45,210 nucleotides of DNA from Gammaproteobacteria bacterium (lineage in GTDB: Bacteria; Pseudomonadota; Gammaproteobacteria; Pseudomonadales; Pseudohongiellaceae). Below the pieces are notes generated by a model. It was not told the DNA's origin and searched no databases. It worked only from the letters and a program-made list of their open reading frames with translations. Shown here piece by piece: positions 21,515 through 35,609 of this stretch (position 1 is the first letter of the stretch; the number at the start of each line of letters is the position of its first letter). A program made the translations under genes and the position numbers. Where the stretch lies: the NCBI GenBank assembly GCA_019654215.1, contig BPDI01000024.1, positions 1 through 45,210 of the forward strand. Direction: 5' to 3'.

Positions 21515-22111
21515 ATGCAACACGAATTCGAATTCACACACAGCGAAGATCGCGTGATAGCCGGAGTCGACGAAGTAGGGCGAGGCCCGCTTGCCGGTGA
21601 TGTAGTAGCTGCAGCAGTGATTCTTGACCCAGCCAAGCCAATCTCCGGCTTGAATGACTCGAAGAAACTTAGTGAAAGACAAAGACTGGATTATTTTGCC
21701 CAAATCCAGGACAAGGCTTTAGGTATTAGCATTGCTAGGGCTAGCGTGGCCGAAATTGATGAGTGTAATATTCTTCGTGCTAGCTTGCTGGCCATGGAAA
21801 GAGCCGCTCGGGGCTTGCCAATCCAACCCGAGTTTGTTTACGTTGATGGTAATCAACTACCGAAGTGGCGCTATCCTTCCGAAGCAATAGTGAAAGGCGA
21901 TGAGAGGGTGGCCGAAATTGCAGCGGCTTCAATCGTAGCAAAGGTTACTCGCGACGCAGAAATGGTGGCTCTGGAACAGGATTTTCCGGGGTATGGATTT
22001 GCCAAACACAAGGGTTATCCCACCAGCGCACATTTGAAGGCGCTAGAAATTTTAGGACCATGTGTTTTGCATCGACGTACATTTGCACCCGTAGCAAATT
22101 TACTCAAATAA
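21515..22111 (+). CDS. rnhB: Ribonuclease HII
   Basis: Removes ribonucleotides misincorporated into DNA and RNA in hybrids. Intact at 198 aa. The catalytic signature [21 protein letters not shown] supplies the Asp-Glu pair, with YVDGNQLP and the third Asp region VTRDAEM further on, and [15 protein letters not shown] near the C-terminus. It sits between lpxB and dnaE, a common gammaproteobacterial position. Start ATG 21515 gives a short leader ([12 protein letters not shown]) before the core. Confidence 0.95.
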   Translation: MQHEFEFTHSEDRVIAGVDEVGRGPLAGDVVAAAVILDPAKPISGLNDSKKLSERQRLDYFAQIQDKALGISIARASVAEIDECNILRASLLAMERAARGLPIQPEFVYVDGNQLPKWRYPSEAIVKGDERVAEIAAASIVAKVTRDAEMVALEQDFPGYGFAKHKGYPTSAHLKALEILGPCVLHRRTFAPVANLLK

Positions 22112-22210
22112 TCCTGTCCAGCCAAACCGTCGGACTGTATATTGTGGCTTCTTATTTTTAGTAGACGCCGAGCGTTTTTGTGGTAGCTGCAGATCTAGAT
22201 AAAGTGACGA

Positions 22211-25200
22211 ATGTCTGAACCCGCACCAAGCAAACCATTTATACATCTTCGGCTGCATACAGAATTCTCCATCAGTGACGGGTTAGTCACTATCCCTGCC
22301 TTAATTAGTCGCCTGCAGCAGCTGCATATGCCTGCAGTGGCAATTACTGATGTGTCTAATCTGTTTGGGTTGATTAAGTTTTACAGTGGAGCGGCTAAGT
22401 CTGGTATTAAACCCATCTGCGGTGTCGATGTATTAGTGGAAAACGAAGAAGGGGTTCGCAGTCGCATCGTATTGCTGGTTAAGAATCGTACGGGATATCT
22501 CAACTTAACCAATATTATTTCCAAGCTTTATACCGATTCTGAAACCCATGGTGAACCAGTTCTGGCCATAGACAGTTTTAGTGGGGTATTAGAGGGGTTA
22601 ATCGCATTATCAGGTGCACAACATGGCGACATTGGTTCCGCGTTGTTAGGTGACGATTTTGAGCAAGCCAAATCCTTACTTTCAAAGTGGCAGATACTAT
22701 TTCCAGATTCTTTCTACCTCGAGCTTCAGCGGGTTGGGAAGGCTGACGAGGAGGCTTATATCGAAAGAGCAGTAAATCTGGCAATCGAGACTCAATGTCC
22801 GGTAGTTGCGACGAACGATGTGCGATTCATCGATCAGGAAGATTTTGATGCTCACGAGGTTCGAGTTTGTATAAATGAGCGGCGCACGCTGGATGATTCC
22901 CGCCGACCGCACAACTATACGGAGCAACAATATTTGAAAAGCTCTGCGGAAATGGCTGGGCTTTTCGAAGATATTCCTGAGGCTATAGAAAACGCCTATG
23001 AAATTGTAAAGCGCTGTAACCTCGGTCTAGATCTAGGCACGCCTCATCTTCCGAATTACCCAGCGCCGAAAGATGTGACCTTAGATGATTATCTGTGTCA
23101 ACTCAGTGAGGAGGGACTAGCAAAACGTTTAAAACAATTGTTTGGCGATGAAGCAAATAATAAAGAAAAAATTTCCCCCTACGTAGAGCGATTACAGATC
23201 GAGTTAGAAATTATCAATCAGATGGGATTTGCCGGTTACTTTCTCATCGTGATGGAATTCATCCAATGGGCGAAGGATTCCCAGATTCCTGTTGGTCCGG
23301 GCCGAGGATCTGGCGCCGGATCAATTGTAGCCTATGCACTTGGTATCACGGATTTAGACCCTCTGAAATATGACTTACTCTTTGAGCGATTTTTGAATCC
23401 TGAACGTGTTTCCATGCCGGACTTTGACGTCGACTTTTGCATGGAAGGGCGCGATAGAGTAATTCAGCATGTAGCTGAATTGTATGGTAAGGACGCAGTC
23501 TCGCAGATTATTACTTTTGGCACCATGGCAGCGAAAGCGGTGGTAAGAGACGTAGCGCGGGTGCAGGGTAAGCCCTATGCTCTAGCAGATAAACTTTCGA
23601 AGTTAATTCCTTTTGAGCCTGGGATGACCTTGGCAAAAGCCTTCGACGCAGAACCATTGTTAGGCGAATTCGTCGATAGCGATGATGATGCTCAGGAAAT
23701 TATGGAAATGGCGTACAAACTGGAAGGGATTACCAGGAACGTAGGGAAGCATGCCGGTGGAGTGGTAATAGCACCTACTAAGCTAACCGACTTCACGCCA
23801 CTCTATTGTGATGAATCAGGTCATGGGCTGGTAACCCAATTTGATAAGAATGACGTTGAAACAGCAGGGTTGGTAAAGTTTGATTTCCTTGGTCTAAGGA
23901 CGCTCACGATTATCGACTGGTCAGTAAAGATGATCAATGAGCGGCTTGCTCCCAATGAAAATTCAATCGATATAAATTCGCTTCCGCTGGATGATGAATC
24001 CGTATATCGCCTATTACAACGAGGAGAAACTACCGCTGTATTCCAGTTGGAATCTCGTGGTATGAAAGAGCTAATTAAGCGCTTAGTCCCAAACCGTTTC
24101 GAAGACATTATCGCTCTGGTAGCCCTCTTCCGTCCTGGGCCCCTGCAATCTGGAATGGTTGATGACTTTATCGATCGTAAACACGGCCGAACTCGCGCGG
24201 TATATCCCCATGGGGATCTAGAACCAGTTTTATCCAATACCTATGGGGTGATTCTTTATCAAGAACAGGTAATGCAGATCGCCCAGGTACTGGCCAGCTA
24301 TACCTTGGGTGGTGCGGACATTCTTCGTAAAGCAATGGGTAAGAAAGACCCTGCTGAAATGGCAAGGCAACGTGAAACCTTCAGAGCAGGAGCGTTAGCA
24401 AAGGGCGTCGATGAAGAACTAGCTGAGTCAATCTTCGATCTAATGGAGAAATTTGCTGGTTATGGATTCAATAAGTCTCACTCTGCGGCTTACGCTCTAG
24501 TTTCTTACCAGACAGCCTGGTTGAAAGCGCACTATCCTGCCTATTTCATGGCAGCGGTTTTATCTGCTGATATGCAGAACACTGACAAGATAGTAACCCT
24601 TATCGATGAATGCTGTTCAATGAAACTCAAGATTGTTCCGCCGGACGTAAACTCGGACAATATAATTTTAGGTAAATGACGTGGGTGAAATTGTTTATGG
24701 CTAGGTGCAATTAGGGGTTGGGCGAAGGGCCGGTCGAAAATTTATTGAAAGCGCGAGCAGAAAAACGTTTCATGAGTTTGGTGGACATGTGCCAGCGTAT
24801 CGATTCACAAACGGTAAATAAACGTACCATGGAAGCACTAATTCGATCGGGTGCTCTAGATAATTTAGTGGAAGGGGATTTTAATCATTCCCGTGCATAC
24901 TTGAGTGGGCTTGCCTGGAGCTATGAAGGCGGCTGAACAACCCAGTCGTAACATGGCGAGCGGGGTTGAAGATCTTTTTGGTGAAATTGCACCGACTGAA
25001 CCAGAAATTGAAACCGCAATTGAAACGCGCCATAGCTTTCAACCCTGGGCAGAACAGGAACGGCTTTCAGCTGAAAAAGATACCTTGGGTTTGTATTTGT
25101 CAGGACATCCAATCGATGAATTTTTCCAGAGCTAGCTCATGTAACCAAAGATCGTATTGCAAACTTAAGACCAGAACGAGGAGCTCAATTGGTACCCGGA

Positions 25201-25797
25201 TTGCTTCATGGTTTTCGCACGATGAAATCCAAAGCTGGGATACCATTGCCTTTCTTACTCTGGATGATCGCAGTGGCCGCTTTGAAGTTTCTTTGTTTGC
25301 TAAAGAATACGAAAAATACCGAGAGCTAATACAGAGAGATTTAATTCTCGTTGTGGAATGTACTGTCAGTGTCGATGACTACACCGGTGGTATGCGTGGT
25401 AGAGCGAAACAGGTAATGACCCTAGCACAAGCAAGAAAGAAATTTGCCCATCGACTCGCTCTTAATCTTAGTTCGGAAGATTTCAGTCAGGGTTTTGTCA
25501 GCACTTGGCGAATATACTCGAGCCCTACCGAAAGGAACCTGCAAAATCAGACGATTCCATCCCTCAGAGTGCCGGCCCTACCGATATTCAGAAAGATGAA
25601 AAGAAACCCCCTCAAAACCGCCCCAGGAGGGATGTCAGGTAGTCATCAACTACCAGCGCCCGGGCTCGAGAGGGTGTATAATGCTCGGCCAAGATTGGAT
25701 TGTATCTCCAGCTGATGATTTGCTGCAGAGCTTAAGGATGGAGTACGGCAAAGATCAGGTTGAATTAGATTACAAGCAGAAATCAAATCTGAATTAG
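22211..25797 (+). CDS. dnaE: DNA polymerase III alpha subunit (frameshifted 3' third)
   Basis: Replicative polymerase. The first 822 codons are uninterrupted: PHP domain start [16 protein letters not shown], palm motifs [24 protein letters not shown] and [14 protein letters not shown] (catalytic Asp pair), then the fingers region. Breaks at about 24670-24715, 24930, 25130 and 25495 split the C-terminal part, which still shows [16 protein letters not shown], the helix-hairpin-helix area, [10 protein letters not shown], the OB fold ([18 protein letters not shown]) and the C-terminal [12 protein letters not shown] block. Total about 1,195 codons, compared with 1,160 in E. coli. All motifs are retained, so the frame breaks probably are sequence errors. 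Confidence 0.94.
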
Positions 25798-25844
25798 ATT
25801 TTTTAGTGGAGAATGCAGAACCGACACTGGTTCCTTTCGTAATA

Positions 25845-26796
25845 ATGGACCCGAACTACCTCGAATTTGAAAAACCATCGCCGAGTTAGAAGCCAAGATT
25901 AGCGAATTACGGCTGGTGGGTTCGGACAATGAAATAAACATCTCTGAAGAAATTGAGAATCTCAAAACAAAAGCACAAAACTTACTGAAAAGATTTATGC
26001 CAATTTAAGTCCATGGCAAATCTCTCAAGTCGCTCGCCATCCGTTGCGCCCATACACAATGGATTACATCGAACATATTTTTACTGAATTTGATCAACTC
26101 CATGGCGACAGACTTTTCGCTGATGATCAGGCGATTATCGGCGGATTGGCTCGCTTGGAAGGTCGTCCGGTTATGGTAATCGGTCATCAAAAGGGCAGGG
26201 GTACAAAAGAAAAAGTTCGTCATAATTTTGGTATGCCCCGACCAGAAGGCTACCGCAAAGCGCGAAGACTCATTCAATTAGCCGAGCAATACAGAATTCC
26301 AGTGCTGAGTTTTATAGATACACCTGGCGCTTATCCTGGAATGGATTCAGAAGAAAGGGGTATTAATGAAGCTATTGCAGAAAACATGGCAATAATGTCG
26401 CGAATTAGAACTCCTCTTATTGCGACAGTAACTGGAGAAGCGAATTCCGGAGGTGCAATTGCAATCGGTGTTTCCGACCAATTGAACATGTTACAGTACT
26501 CAACTTACACCGTAATCACTCCTGAAGGCTGCGCAACCATACTCTGGAAATCTTCTGAATATGCTTCAGCTGCTGCCGATGCCATGGGTGTTACCTCACG
26601 GCGTCTGGAAGAGTTAGGTATAGTTGACAAAACTATTGCTGAACCATTGGGGGGTGCGCACCGCGATGTGGCAGAAACCTCGGCGAATATAAAACGAGCC
26701 CTTATAGACCAGATTGAACGTTTAATCGCCATGGACCGCAAAGAACTGGTCGATCGACGTTATCAACGTCTTATGAGCTATGGCATAAGCGTATAG
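25845..26796 (+). CDS. accA: Acetyl-CoA carboxylase carboxyltransferase alpha subunit (frameshifted near the start)
   Basis: Alpha half of the carboxyltransferase that makes malonyl-CoA for fatty-acid synthesis. Start at ATG 25845 gives [11 protein letters not shown], after which a missing base near 25877 shifts to [15 protein letters not shown]; another near 25985 precedes [21 protein letters not shown]. The rest is intact: [50 protein letters not shown] and [12 protein letters not shown]. Corrected length about 317 aa (E. coli 319). Downstream of dnaE, upstream of tilS. Confidence 0.94.
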
Positions 26797-26891
26797 TAAT
26801 AAACGCCACGATAAAGTCTTCTTAACTAACTTTTATTTTTTCAGTCCGTTAGACTCACTTTCGATAGCTTGTTGGCAGCGATTTTCCTTTA

Positions 26892-28217
26892 ATGAAGTTT
26901 GATCTCGAATATTTACAGCGTAGCCTGGTGTCGATTTCTCAGCAACCTTCCTTCCTGATCGGTTTGAGCGGAGGGATGGATTCTGTTGTCTTGCTCTACG
27001 GAATGTGCAAGGTAGCCGAAGGAAGCTTGAATCAGGCGGCTATTAGGGCGGTTCATGTCAACCATGGTTTGCAAGCGGAGGCCGACCAATGGCAAAGCTT
27101 TTGTGAGGGTCTCTGTGATGATCTCGACGTTCCATTACATGTTGAAAAAGTCGAGATTAAAAGTGACAACAGCTCAGATCCTTCAATTGAAAATCTTGCC
27201 CGAAAAGCACGTTATGGGGTATTCGAGTCGCAATTGCAGGATGGAGAAGTTTTAATACTTGCCCATCATTTAGATGATCAATTAGAAACTCTGCTATTCA
27301 GGCTTAATCGGGGTGCCGGTTTAAAAGGGCTCTCAGCTATTCCACAAAAAAGAGATTTCGCGAAAGGAGAAATCTACCGACCATTATTGGAAGTAGGCCG
27401 CGAGGAACTACAGCGATTTGCAGAAGAGCACAACTTAGAATGGATTAAAGATCAATCGAACCAGGACACCACTTTCGATAGAAACTTTCTAAGAAAGGAA
27501 ATTCTACCGGCTATTGAATCTCGTTGGCCTAATTATCGTTCTAGTTGGAGTAAGTCACTGCAATTGATAGCGGAAGCTAATGACATGTTGCAGAAATTAG
27601 CGGACATCGATTTGGCGAATTCATTAACAGAAGATAAAACCGTAATTTCAATTATCGGGCTTGCAGAACTTAGCGAAGCAAGACAAAGAAATGTTTTTAG
27701 GCATTGGATCGAAAAGTCAGGATTGCCAGAACCGGGTTGGAACCTATTGCAGCAAATGGTTTACGAATTTACGACACTTGATAAACAAAAAGAACGAGTA
27801 ATCCCAGCAAATGGTTTTTCGCTAGGTCGATACCGCGATAGTTTATATTTGTTGACGGAACAAGCTAATCGGCCAGAGAACCTAAATTGGAATCCCCAGC
27901 AAAAAGCAGAACTAGAAATTGAGGGTTGTGGAACTTTGATTGCAAGGGAAGTTATTGGTGAAGGGCTGGCAAAATCACAGGCAGACTCCTTCGATATTCG
28001 CTTCAGGCAGGGGGGAGAATACTGTCGCCTATTAGGTCGGCCTAGCAAGAGTTTAAAAAAACTACTGCAGGAAGCCCATATTGAGCCTTGGTTGAGAGAT
28101 CGGATCCCCTTAATCTATCAGGGCAATGAATTGGTCTGTATTCCAGGGATTGGCGTCGCCGAAACTAGTGCTGCAGCACCAGACGAACCCGGTATTGAGC
28201 TGCAATGGCGGCATTAA
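26892..28217 (+). CDS. tilS: tRNA(Ile)-lysidine synthase
   Basis: Converts C34 of tRNA-Ile(CAU) to lysidine, changing both codon recognition and charging. Intact at 441 aa. The ATP-pyrophosphatase PP-loop GLSGGMDSVVLLYG lies at residues about 23-36; VHVNHGLQ, the ENLARKARYGVF block and AHHLDDQLETLLFRLNRG complete the catalytic domain. The C-terminal tRNA-binding domain ends near GIGVAETSAAAPDEPG. Located 95 bp after accA. Confidence 0.95.
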   Translation: MKFDLEYLQRSLVSISQQPSFLIGLSGGMDSVVLLYGMCKVAEGSLNQAAIRAVHVNHGLQAEADQWQSFCEGLCDDLDVPLHVEKVEIKSDNSSDPSIENLARKARYGVFESQLQDGEVLILAHHLDDQLETLLFRLNRGAGLKGLSAIPQKRDFAKGEIYRPLLEVGREELQRFAEEHNLEWIKDQSNQDTTFDRNFLRKEILPAIESRWPNYRSSWSKSLQLIAEANDMLQKLADIDLANSLTEDKTVISIIGLAELSEARQRNVFRHWIEKSGLPEPGWNLLQQMVYEFTTLDKQKERVIPANGFSLGRYRDSLYLLTEQANRPENLNWNPQQKAELEIEGCGTLIAREVIGEGLAKSQADSFDIRFRQGGEYCRLLGRPSKSLKKLLQEAHIEPWLRDRIPLIYQGNELVCIPGIGVAETSAAAPDEPGIELQWRH

Positions 28218-28358
28218 ATAGGGCAATTTGCATGGGAATAGGCCGTATCTTTTAATTTTCTTTAAATGTCGAGGAAAAGCTCAGATTGAGCTAAGAGGGG
28301 GCTTCTGGTAAGCTGTAGATCCATCTATAAGAGCCGGATCCCAACTGGCTCGAGTTAA

Positions 28359-30068
<1,710 letters not shown>

Positions 30069-30091
30069 GAATACTGTGACATCATTGATCA

Positions 30092-30937
30092 ATGACCTAT
30101 AAGCAAATCGATATTGCCAATATTTCTGTCTCTAACAATTTACCGTTAGTCCTCTTTGGTGGGCTGAATGTGCTTGAGTCTCGCGATCTAACTTTATCTG
30201 TAGCGGAAAATTTCAAAGCTACCTGTGCAGAATTAGGAGTACCACTCGTTTTCAAAGCTTCTTTTGATAAAGCTAATCGATCTTCTATCAATTCATTTCG
30301 AGGTCCCGGTCTTGAAGAGGGCTTGAACTGGCTGGCTGAAGTTAAATCGCAATTCAATATGCCGATTATTACTGACATTCATGAACCCGATCAGGCTGCG
30401 GCCGTCAGTGAGATAGCAGAAGTGTTGCAGTTGCCAGCTTTCCTATCTCGCCAAACAGACTTAATTGTTGCTATGGCAAAAACCGGTGCTGCAATAAATA
30501 TTAAGAAGGCACAGTTTTTAGCTCCGCGAGAGATGCTTCATGTTCTCAAAAAATTTGAGAGCGAGGGGAATCAACGTCTAATGTTGTGCGAGCGGGGCAG
30601 TAGCTTTGGGTATAACAATCTAGTAGTCGATATGCTTGGATTCTCAATTATGAAACAGTTTGACTATCCAGTGATTTTCGATGTAACCCATGCACTACAA
30701 AAACCAGGTGGGCTTGCTAATAGTGCCGATGGTCGACGTCAGCAAGTAACTGCACTTGCCAAGGCAGGCTTATCACAAGGAATTGCTGGATTATTTCTTG
30801 AAGCTCATCCTGATCCAGATAATGCACTTTGCGACGGTCACTGCGCGCTTCGTCTCGATCAATTAAAACCATTCCTACGACAAATGCAGGAACTAGATGG
30901 GCTAATCAAATCTCAGCCGGATATTGATACAGCGTAA
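30092..30937 (+). CDS. kdsA: 3-deoxy-D-manno-octulosonate 8-phosphate synthase
   Basis: Condenses PEP with arabinose 5-phosphate to make KDO-8-P for the LPS inner core. Intact at 281 aa. [25 protein letters not shown] is the PEP/substrate-binding signature, with [37 protein letters not shown] and [11 protein letters not shown] later. It sits between pyrG and eno, a frequent gammaproteobacterial order, 23 bp after pyrG. Confidence 0.97.
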   Translation: MTYKQIDIANISVSNNLPLVLFGGLNVLESRDLTLSVAENFKATCAELGVPLVFKASFDKANRSSINSFRGPGLEEGLNWLAEVKSQFNMPIITDIHEPDQAAAVSEIAEVLQLPAFLSRQTDLIVAMAKTGAAINIKKAQFLAPREMLHVLKKFESEGNQRLMLCERGSSFGYNNLVVDMLGFSIMKQFDYPVIFDVTHALQKPGGLANSADGRRQQVTALAKAGLSQGIAGLFLEAHPDPDNALCDGHCALRLDQLKPFLRQMQELDGLIKSQPDIDTA

Positions 30938-30968
30938 AACTTCGAACAATTCCTCTCTATATCTTTAA

Positions 30969-32272
<1,304 letters not shown>

Positions 32273-32286
32273 TTAAGCGTCTCGCT

Positions 32287-32556
32287 ATGAAAGTATTATA
32301 TGGGTTCCTCATCATCGTTTTTCTGAATTTCCAATTTCAATTATGGCTTGGAGAGGATAGTGTGCGCGAACTTAATATGCTGCAAACTGAGTTAGATGCG
32401 CAGCGTCAGATCAACGCTGAGATAGAAGAGCGCAATCGTTTATTAGAAATCGAAGTCGTGGAGTTAAAAACTGGTCTTGAAGCAGTAGAAGAGCGAGCCA
32501 GATCAGAACTAGGTATGATCGAGAAGGGTGAAACCTTTTATCTGCTCCTGGATTAA
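32287..32556 (+). CDS. ftsB: Cell division protein FtsB
   Basis: Small bitopic divisome protein that forms a complex with FtsL and FtsQ. Intact at 89 aa: a single N-terminal membrane helix (VLYGFLIIVFLNFQFQLWLG), then a periplasmic coiled coil (residues about 27-75) with heptad-spaced Leu/Ile, ending ARSELGMIEKGETFYLLL, a characteristic FtsB C-terminus. Its place between eno and ispD is the conserved gammaproteobacterial one. Confidence 0.93.
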   Translation: MKVLYGFLIIVFLNFQFQLWLGEDSVRELNMLQTELDAQRQINAEIEERNRLLEIEVVELKTGLEAVEERARSELGMIEKGETFYLLLD

Positions 32557-32583
32557 ATCGTACCTCTAGATTATCAACCACTG

Positions 32584-32603
32584 ATCTACGATTTAAAGTA
32601 GAT
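32584..32603 (+). terminator. Weak hairpin between ftsB and ispD
   Basis: ATCTAC (32584-32589) pairs with GTAGAT (32598-32603) over an 8-nt AT-rich loop, followed by TAAAATAAAAAC and not a T run. It could be a weak pause or RNA-stability element; evidence for termination is poor. Confidence 0.25.
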
Positions 32604-32618
32604 TAAAATAAAAACATT

Positions 32619-33311
32619 ATGAAATTTTGGGCTATTTTGCCAGCCGCTGGCATCGGTCGCCGCATGGGATCGAGTACTCCCAAACAGTATCATTCTATTT
32701 GTGGTACTCCCGTACTCATACATTCCATAAATCGATTACTAGAAATTCCGGAAATTGAGCATCTGGTTGTAGTTCTGCATCCAAAAGATCAGTACTGGCC
32801 AGCATTCAATTTCAGCAATGAAAGAGTGTCAACAGTCACCGGCGGTGAAGAGCGAGTTAATTCTGTTATCAATGGTCTGCAATCTCTTAGTGGACAGGCT
32901 AACGCTAGTGATTGGATCCTAGTACATGATGCAGTTAGACCCTGTGTTACGCAATCAGATATTAAAAATCTAATGAGTCAATTAAAAGAAAGCAAGGTCG
33001 GAGGACTTCTGGGAGCGCCGATAGATAACACGGTGAAGCAGCTCAGTGATGATAATGAAATTGAGCTGACGGTTGACCGGAGTCAGCTCTGGTCCGCACT
33101 TACTCCCCAAATGTTTCGCTTCGATCTATTAAAACGGTCTTTATCGAATGCAGTTTCGATAAATCTCAATGTTACAGATGAGGCCAGTGCAATAGAGGCC
33201 ATGGGATTTAAACCGATTATCGTTCCTGGAGACAAATCCAATATTAAAATCACCCATGATTCAGATTTAGAGCTTGCGCGATATTATTTATCAATAGGAG
33301 GTAAAACCTAG
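32619..33311 (+). CDS. ispD: 2-C-methyl-D-erythritol 4-phosphate cytidylyltransferase
   Basis: MEP-pathway enzyme making CDP-methylerythritol. Intact at 230 aa. The CTP-binding N-terminus ILPAAGIGRRMGSSTPKQYHSI is complete, with GGEERVNSVINGL, VHDAVRPCV and the C-terminal VTDEASAIEAMGF. Its stop TAG shares one base with the ispF GTG start, so translation of the two is coupled. Confidence 0.97.
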   Translation: MKFWAILPAAGIGRRMGSSTPKQYHSICGTPVLIHSINRLLEIPEIEHLVVVLHPKDQYWPAFNFSNERVSTVTGGEERVNSVINGLQSLSGQANASDWILVHDAVRPCVTQSDIKNLMSQLKESKVGGLLGAPIDNTVKQLSDDNEIELTVDRSQLWSALTPQMFRFDLLKRSLSNAVSINLNVTDEASAIEAMGFKPIIVPGDKSNIKITHDSDLELARYYLSIGGKT

Positions 33312-33811
33312 TGAGTGATACGTTAAGAATTGGACATGGCATCGACGTGCATAAATATGCTGAGAGCTATCTGGAAGATAAACCTCTAAAGCTTGCAGGT
33401 TTGGTCATTCCAGATAATTATTCTTTGCTGGCTCATTCCGATGGTGATGTCGTATTACACGCCATTTGTGATGCCATCCTAGGCGCCTGTGCGGCGGGTG
33501 ATATCGGTCAACATTTTCCGAATACCGATGAGCAATTCGCTAACGCTGAAAGTTCACGGCTGTTGGAGCAAGTGCTGCAAATTGCAGACAAAAATCAAAT
33601 GCAGATTATCAATCTGGACGTAACCATATTAGCTCAGGTACCCATACTTGCCCCTTATCGCCAAGAGATGGTGGCAAGCCCGTGCGCTTTACTGAGCCTG
33701 GGTTCTGATCGAGTGAATTTAAAGGCGACCACCACAGAGCGTCTCGGTTATATCGGCAGGGAAGAAGGAATCGCTTGTCATGCAGTAATCTTAATGGAAT
33801 CTGATGCCTAA
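33311..33811 (+). CDS. ispF: 2-C-methyl-D-erythritol 2,4-cyclodiphosphate synthase
   Basis: MEP-pathway cyclase acting after IspD and IspE. Intact at 166 aa from GTG 33311. Zinc ligands are in GHGIDVHKY (Asp, His) and in the block LLAHSDGDVVLHAICDAILGA (His); KATTTERLGYIGREEGIACHAV forms the C-terminal CDP-binding signature. Slightly longer than the usual 157-160 aa because of a few extra residues at residues 15-25. Its stop lies inside the first codons of truD. Confidence 0.96.
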   Translation: MSDTLRIGHGIDVHKYAESYLEDKPLKLAGLVIPDNYSLLAHSDGDVVLHAICDAILGACAAGDIGQHFPNTDEQFANAESSRLLEQVLQIADKNQMQIINLDVTILAQVPILAPYRQEMVASPCALLSLGSDRVNLKATTTERLGYIGREEGIACHAVILMESDA

Positions 33812-34892
33812 TAGCGCCATTCAGCTTGAATCTCAATGGAAAGGCTTAGAAAGTCTTGCCTATCTTTCTTCCCCTCCAACCGTTAGCGCGAGATTTAAAA
33901 AAGACTTTTGTGACTTTAAGGTTTCAGAAGATCTGGGATTCGATCTAACTGGAAGTGGTGATCACTTATATTTGCAGATCAAGAAAATAGATTTGTCTAC
34001 TGTCGATGTTGCTAAGCAGCTAGCTTCTTCTACTCAACAAAGAGTGGCGTCGATCGGCTATGCTGGGATGAAAGATAGAAGGGGCGAATGCACGCAATGG
34101 TTTAGCGTTCCATTAGAAACACCTCAATCAGAAAATCTAGAGAATATAGAAAGAGATAACTTACAGATCGTCTCCACCAAACGAAATAGTAGAAAACTGA
34201 AAATAGGCAGCCATAAACTAAATCATTTCGAAATCACCCTACGAAATTGCACTGGCAGCCGGAAAGATTTTGAATCAAATATATTACGAATCAAAGAACA
34301 AGGCGTGCCAAATTATTTTGGCCAACAACGCTTTGGTAGAGATTTAAGCAATCTGAGACAGCTTAATGAAATTCTGCGAGAAAAAGTTGGAACTAGTAAT
34401 ACAAAGCGGAAACCTTTTAAACGTAGTTTGGTGATCTCAGCCGCGCGTGCCTACTTATTCAATCAATTGCTATCAGAAAGAGTAAATAGCAAGAATTGGG
34501 ATACTTATGTTGATGGGGATGTGCTCAATTTAAATGGTACTAATCGGAACTTTATCCCGGACCAAGCGGGGTGGACTGATCTTTTGCAGAAGCGCTTAGC
34601 CAACTTCGATATTCATGTTACTGGGTGCTTAGGTGGAGTGATTGAATCTAAAAATAAATATGTATGCACGGCCAAAGCTGCCGATATTGAAAAAGCAGTG
34701 ATGGAGGAATTTCCGGACCTTGTGCGAGCTTTATATAAACTGGGCTTGAAGGCTTCAAGAAGGCCTCTCAGATTCATGCCGGACAACCTAGAATGGTCAT
34801 GGCTTGATGAGAAATCACTTAAGCTTGAATTTGATTTACGTAAGGGCGCATATGCTACCAGTTTGTTGAGGGAAATTTGTAATACCGAATAA
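33804..34892 (+). CDS. truD: tRNA pseudouridine(13) synthase
   Basis: Isomerises U13 in tRNA-Glu. Intact at 362 aa, overlapping ispF by 8 bp. The catalytic region IGYAGMKDRRGECTQWFSV includes the conserved Asp after GMK, with NYFGQQRFGRDLSNL and the TRUD-domain LVISAARAYLFNQLLSERV later; ends with RPLRFMPDNLEW. In most gammaproteobacteria surE follows; here the next gene, 27 bp on, is pcm. Confidence 0.95.
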   Translation: MPNSAIQLESQWKGLESLAYLSSPPTVSARFKKDFCDFKVSEDLGFDLTGSGDHLYLQIKKIDLSTVDVAKQLASSTQQRVASIGYAGMKDRRGECTQWFSVPLETPQSENLENIERDNLQIVSTKRNSRKLKIGSHKLNHFEITLRNCTGSRKDFESNILRIKEQGVPNYFGQQRFGRDLSNLRQLNEILREKVGTSNTKRKPFKRSLVISAARAYLFNQLLSERVNSKNWDTYVDGDVLNLNGTNRNFIPDQAGWTDLLQKRLANFDIHVTGCLGGVIESKNKYVCTAKAADIEKAVMEEFPDLVRALYKLGLKASRRPLRFMPDNLEWSWLDEKSLKLEFDLRKGAYATSLLREICNTE

Positions 34893-34919
34893 GGCGCAGA
34901 TATAGTTTGGAGCAGTAGA

Positions 34920-35595
34920 TTGAGTAGTAAATACAATTTAAACGGCATTGGCATGACCTCTCAGCGTACGCGCGAGCGCTTATTAGGGCGCTTAATGGAT
35001 CAAGGTATTAGCAGCTTAGGAGTTCTGGATGTAATGCGCTCAACACCAAGGCATATATTTCTTGATGAGGCGCTTTCTCATCGTGCTTATGAGGATGTGG
35101 CACTTCCCATTGGTCATAACCAAACCATTTCCCAACCTTATATCGTTGCTCGTATGACTGAAGCGATTGTAACTTCAGGACCTTTAGAAACAGTGCTAGA
35201 AATTGGTACAGGCTGTGGCTACCAAACTGCGATTATTGCTCAACTTGCAAAGAAGGTTTATACGATAGAGCGTATAAAACCTTTGCTGGATCGAGCTAAG
35301 GCCAATATCAAAAGTCTGCGCTTACGCAACACGGACTTCAAGCATGATGATGGCAGTTTAGGGTGGGAGCAGAAAGCACCCTTCGATGCCATTATTGCCA
35401 CAGCTGCGCCGCAAGAAGTCCCGAACGAATTGTTGCAACAGTTAAATCCAAAAGGGTGGGCGGTTGGTTATTCCAGTTGGTGGCGATGATCGACAGGAAC
35501 TTAAATTGATTACTCGCAATGAAGATGACTTTTCGGAAACCTTTTTGGATGCTGTTCGCTTTGTACCGCTACTTATAGGTCAGTTACAACACTGA
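34920..35595 (+). CDS. pcm: Protein-L-isoaspartate O-methyltransferase (frameshifted)
   Basis: Repairs isoaspartyl damage in aged proteins using SAM. TTG 34920 with GGAG eight bases upstream is the proposed start; ATG 34953 ([10 protein letters not shown], the usual pseudomonad start) is an alternative. [21 protein letters not shown] is the family signature, [14 protein letters not shown] the SAM motif, [11 protein letters not shown] the post-I motif. A base lost near 35462 shifts the C-terminus into [13 protein letters not shown] and [13 protein letters not shown], ending at 35595. Corrected length about 225 aa. Confidence 0.93.
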
Positions 35596-35609
35596 CGTCT
35601 GGACTAATT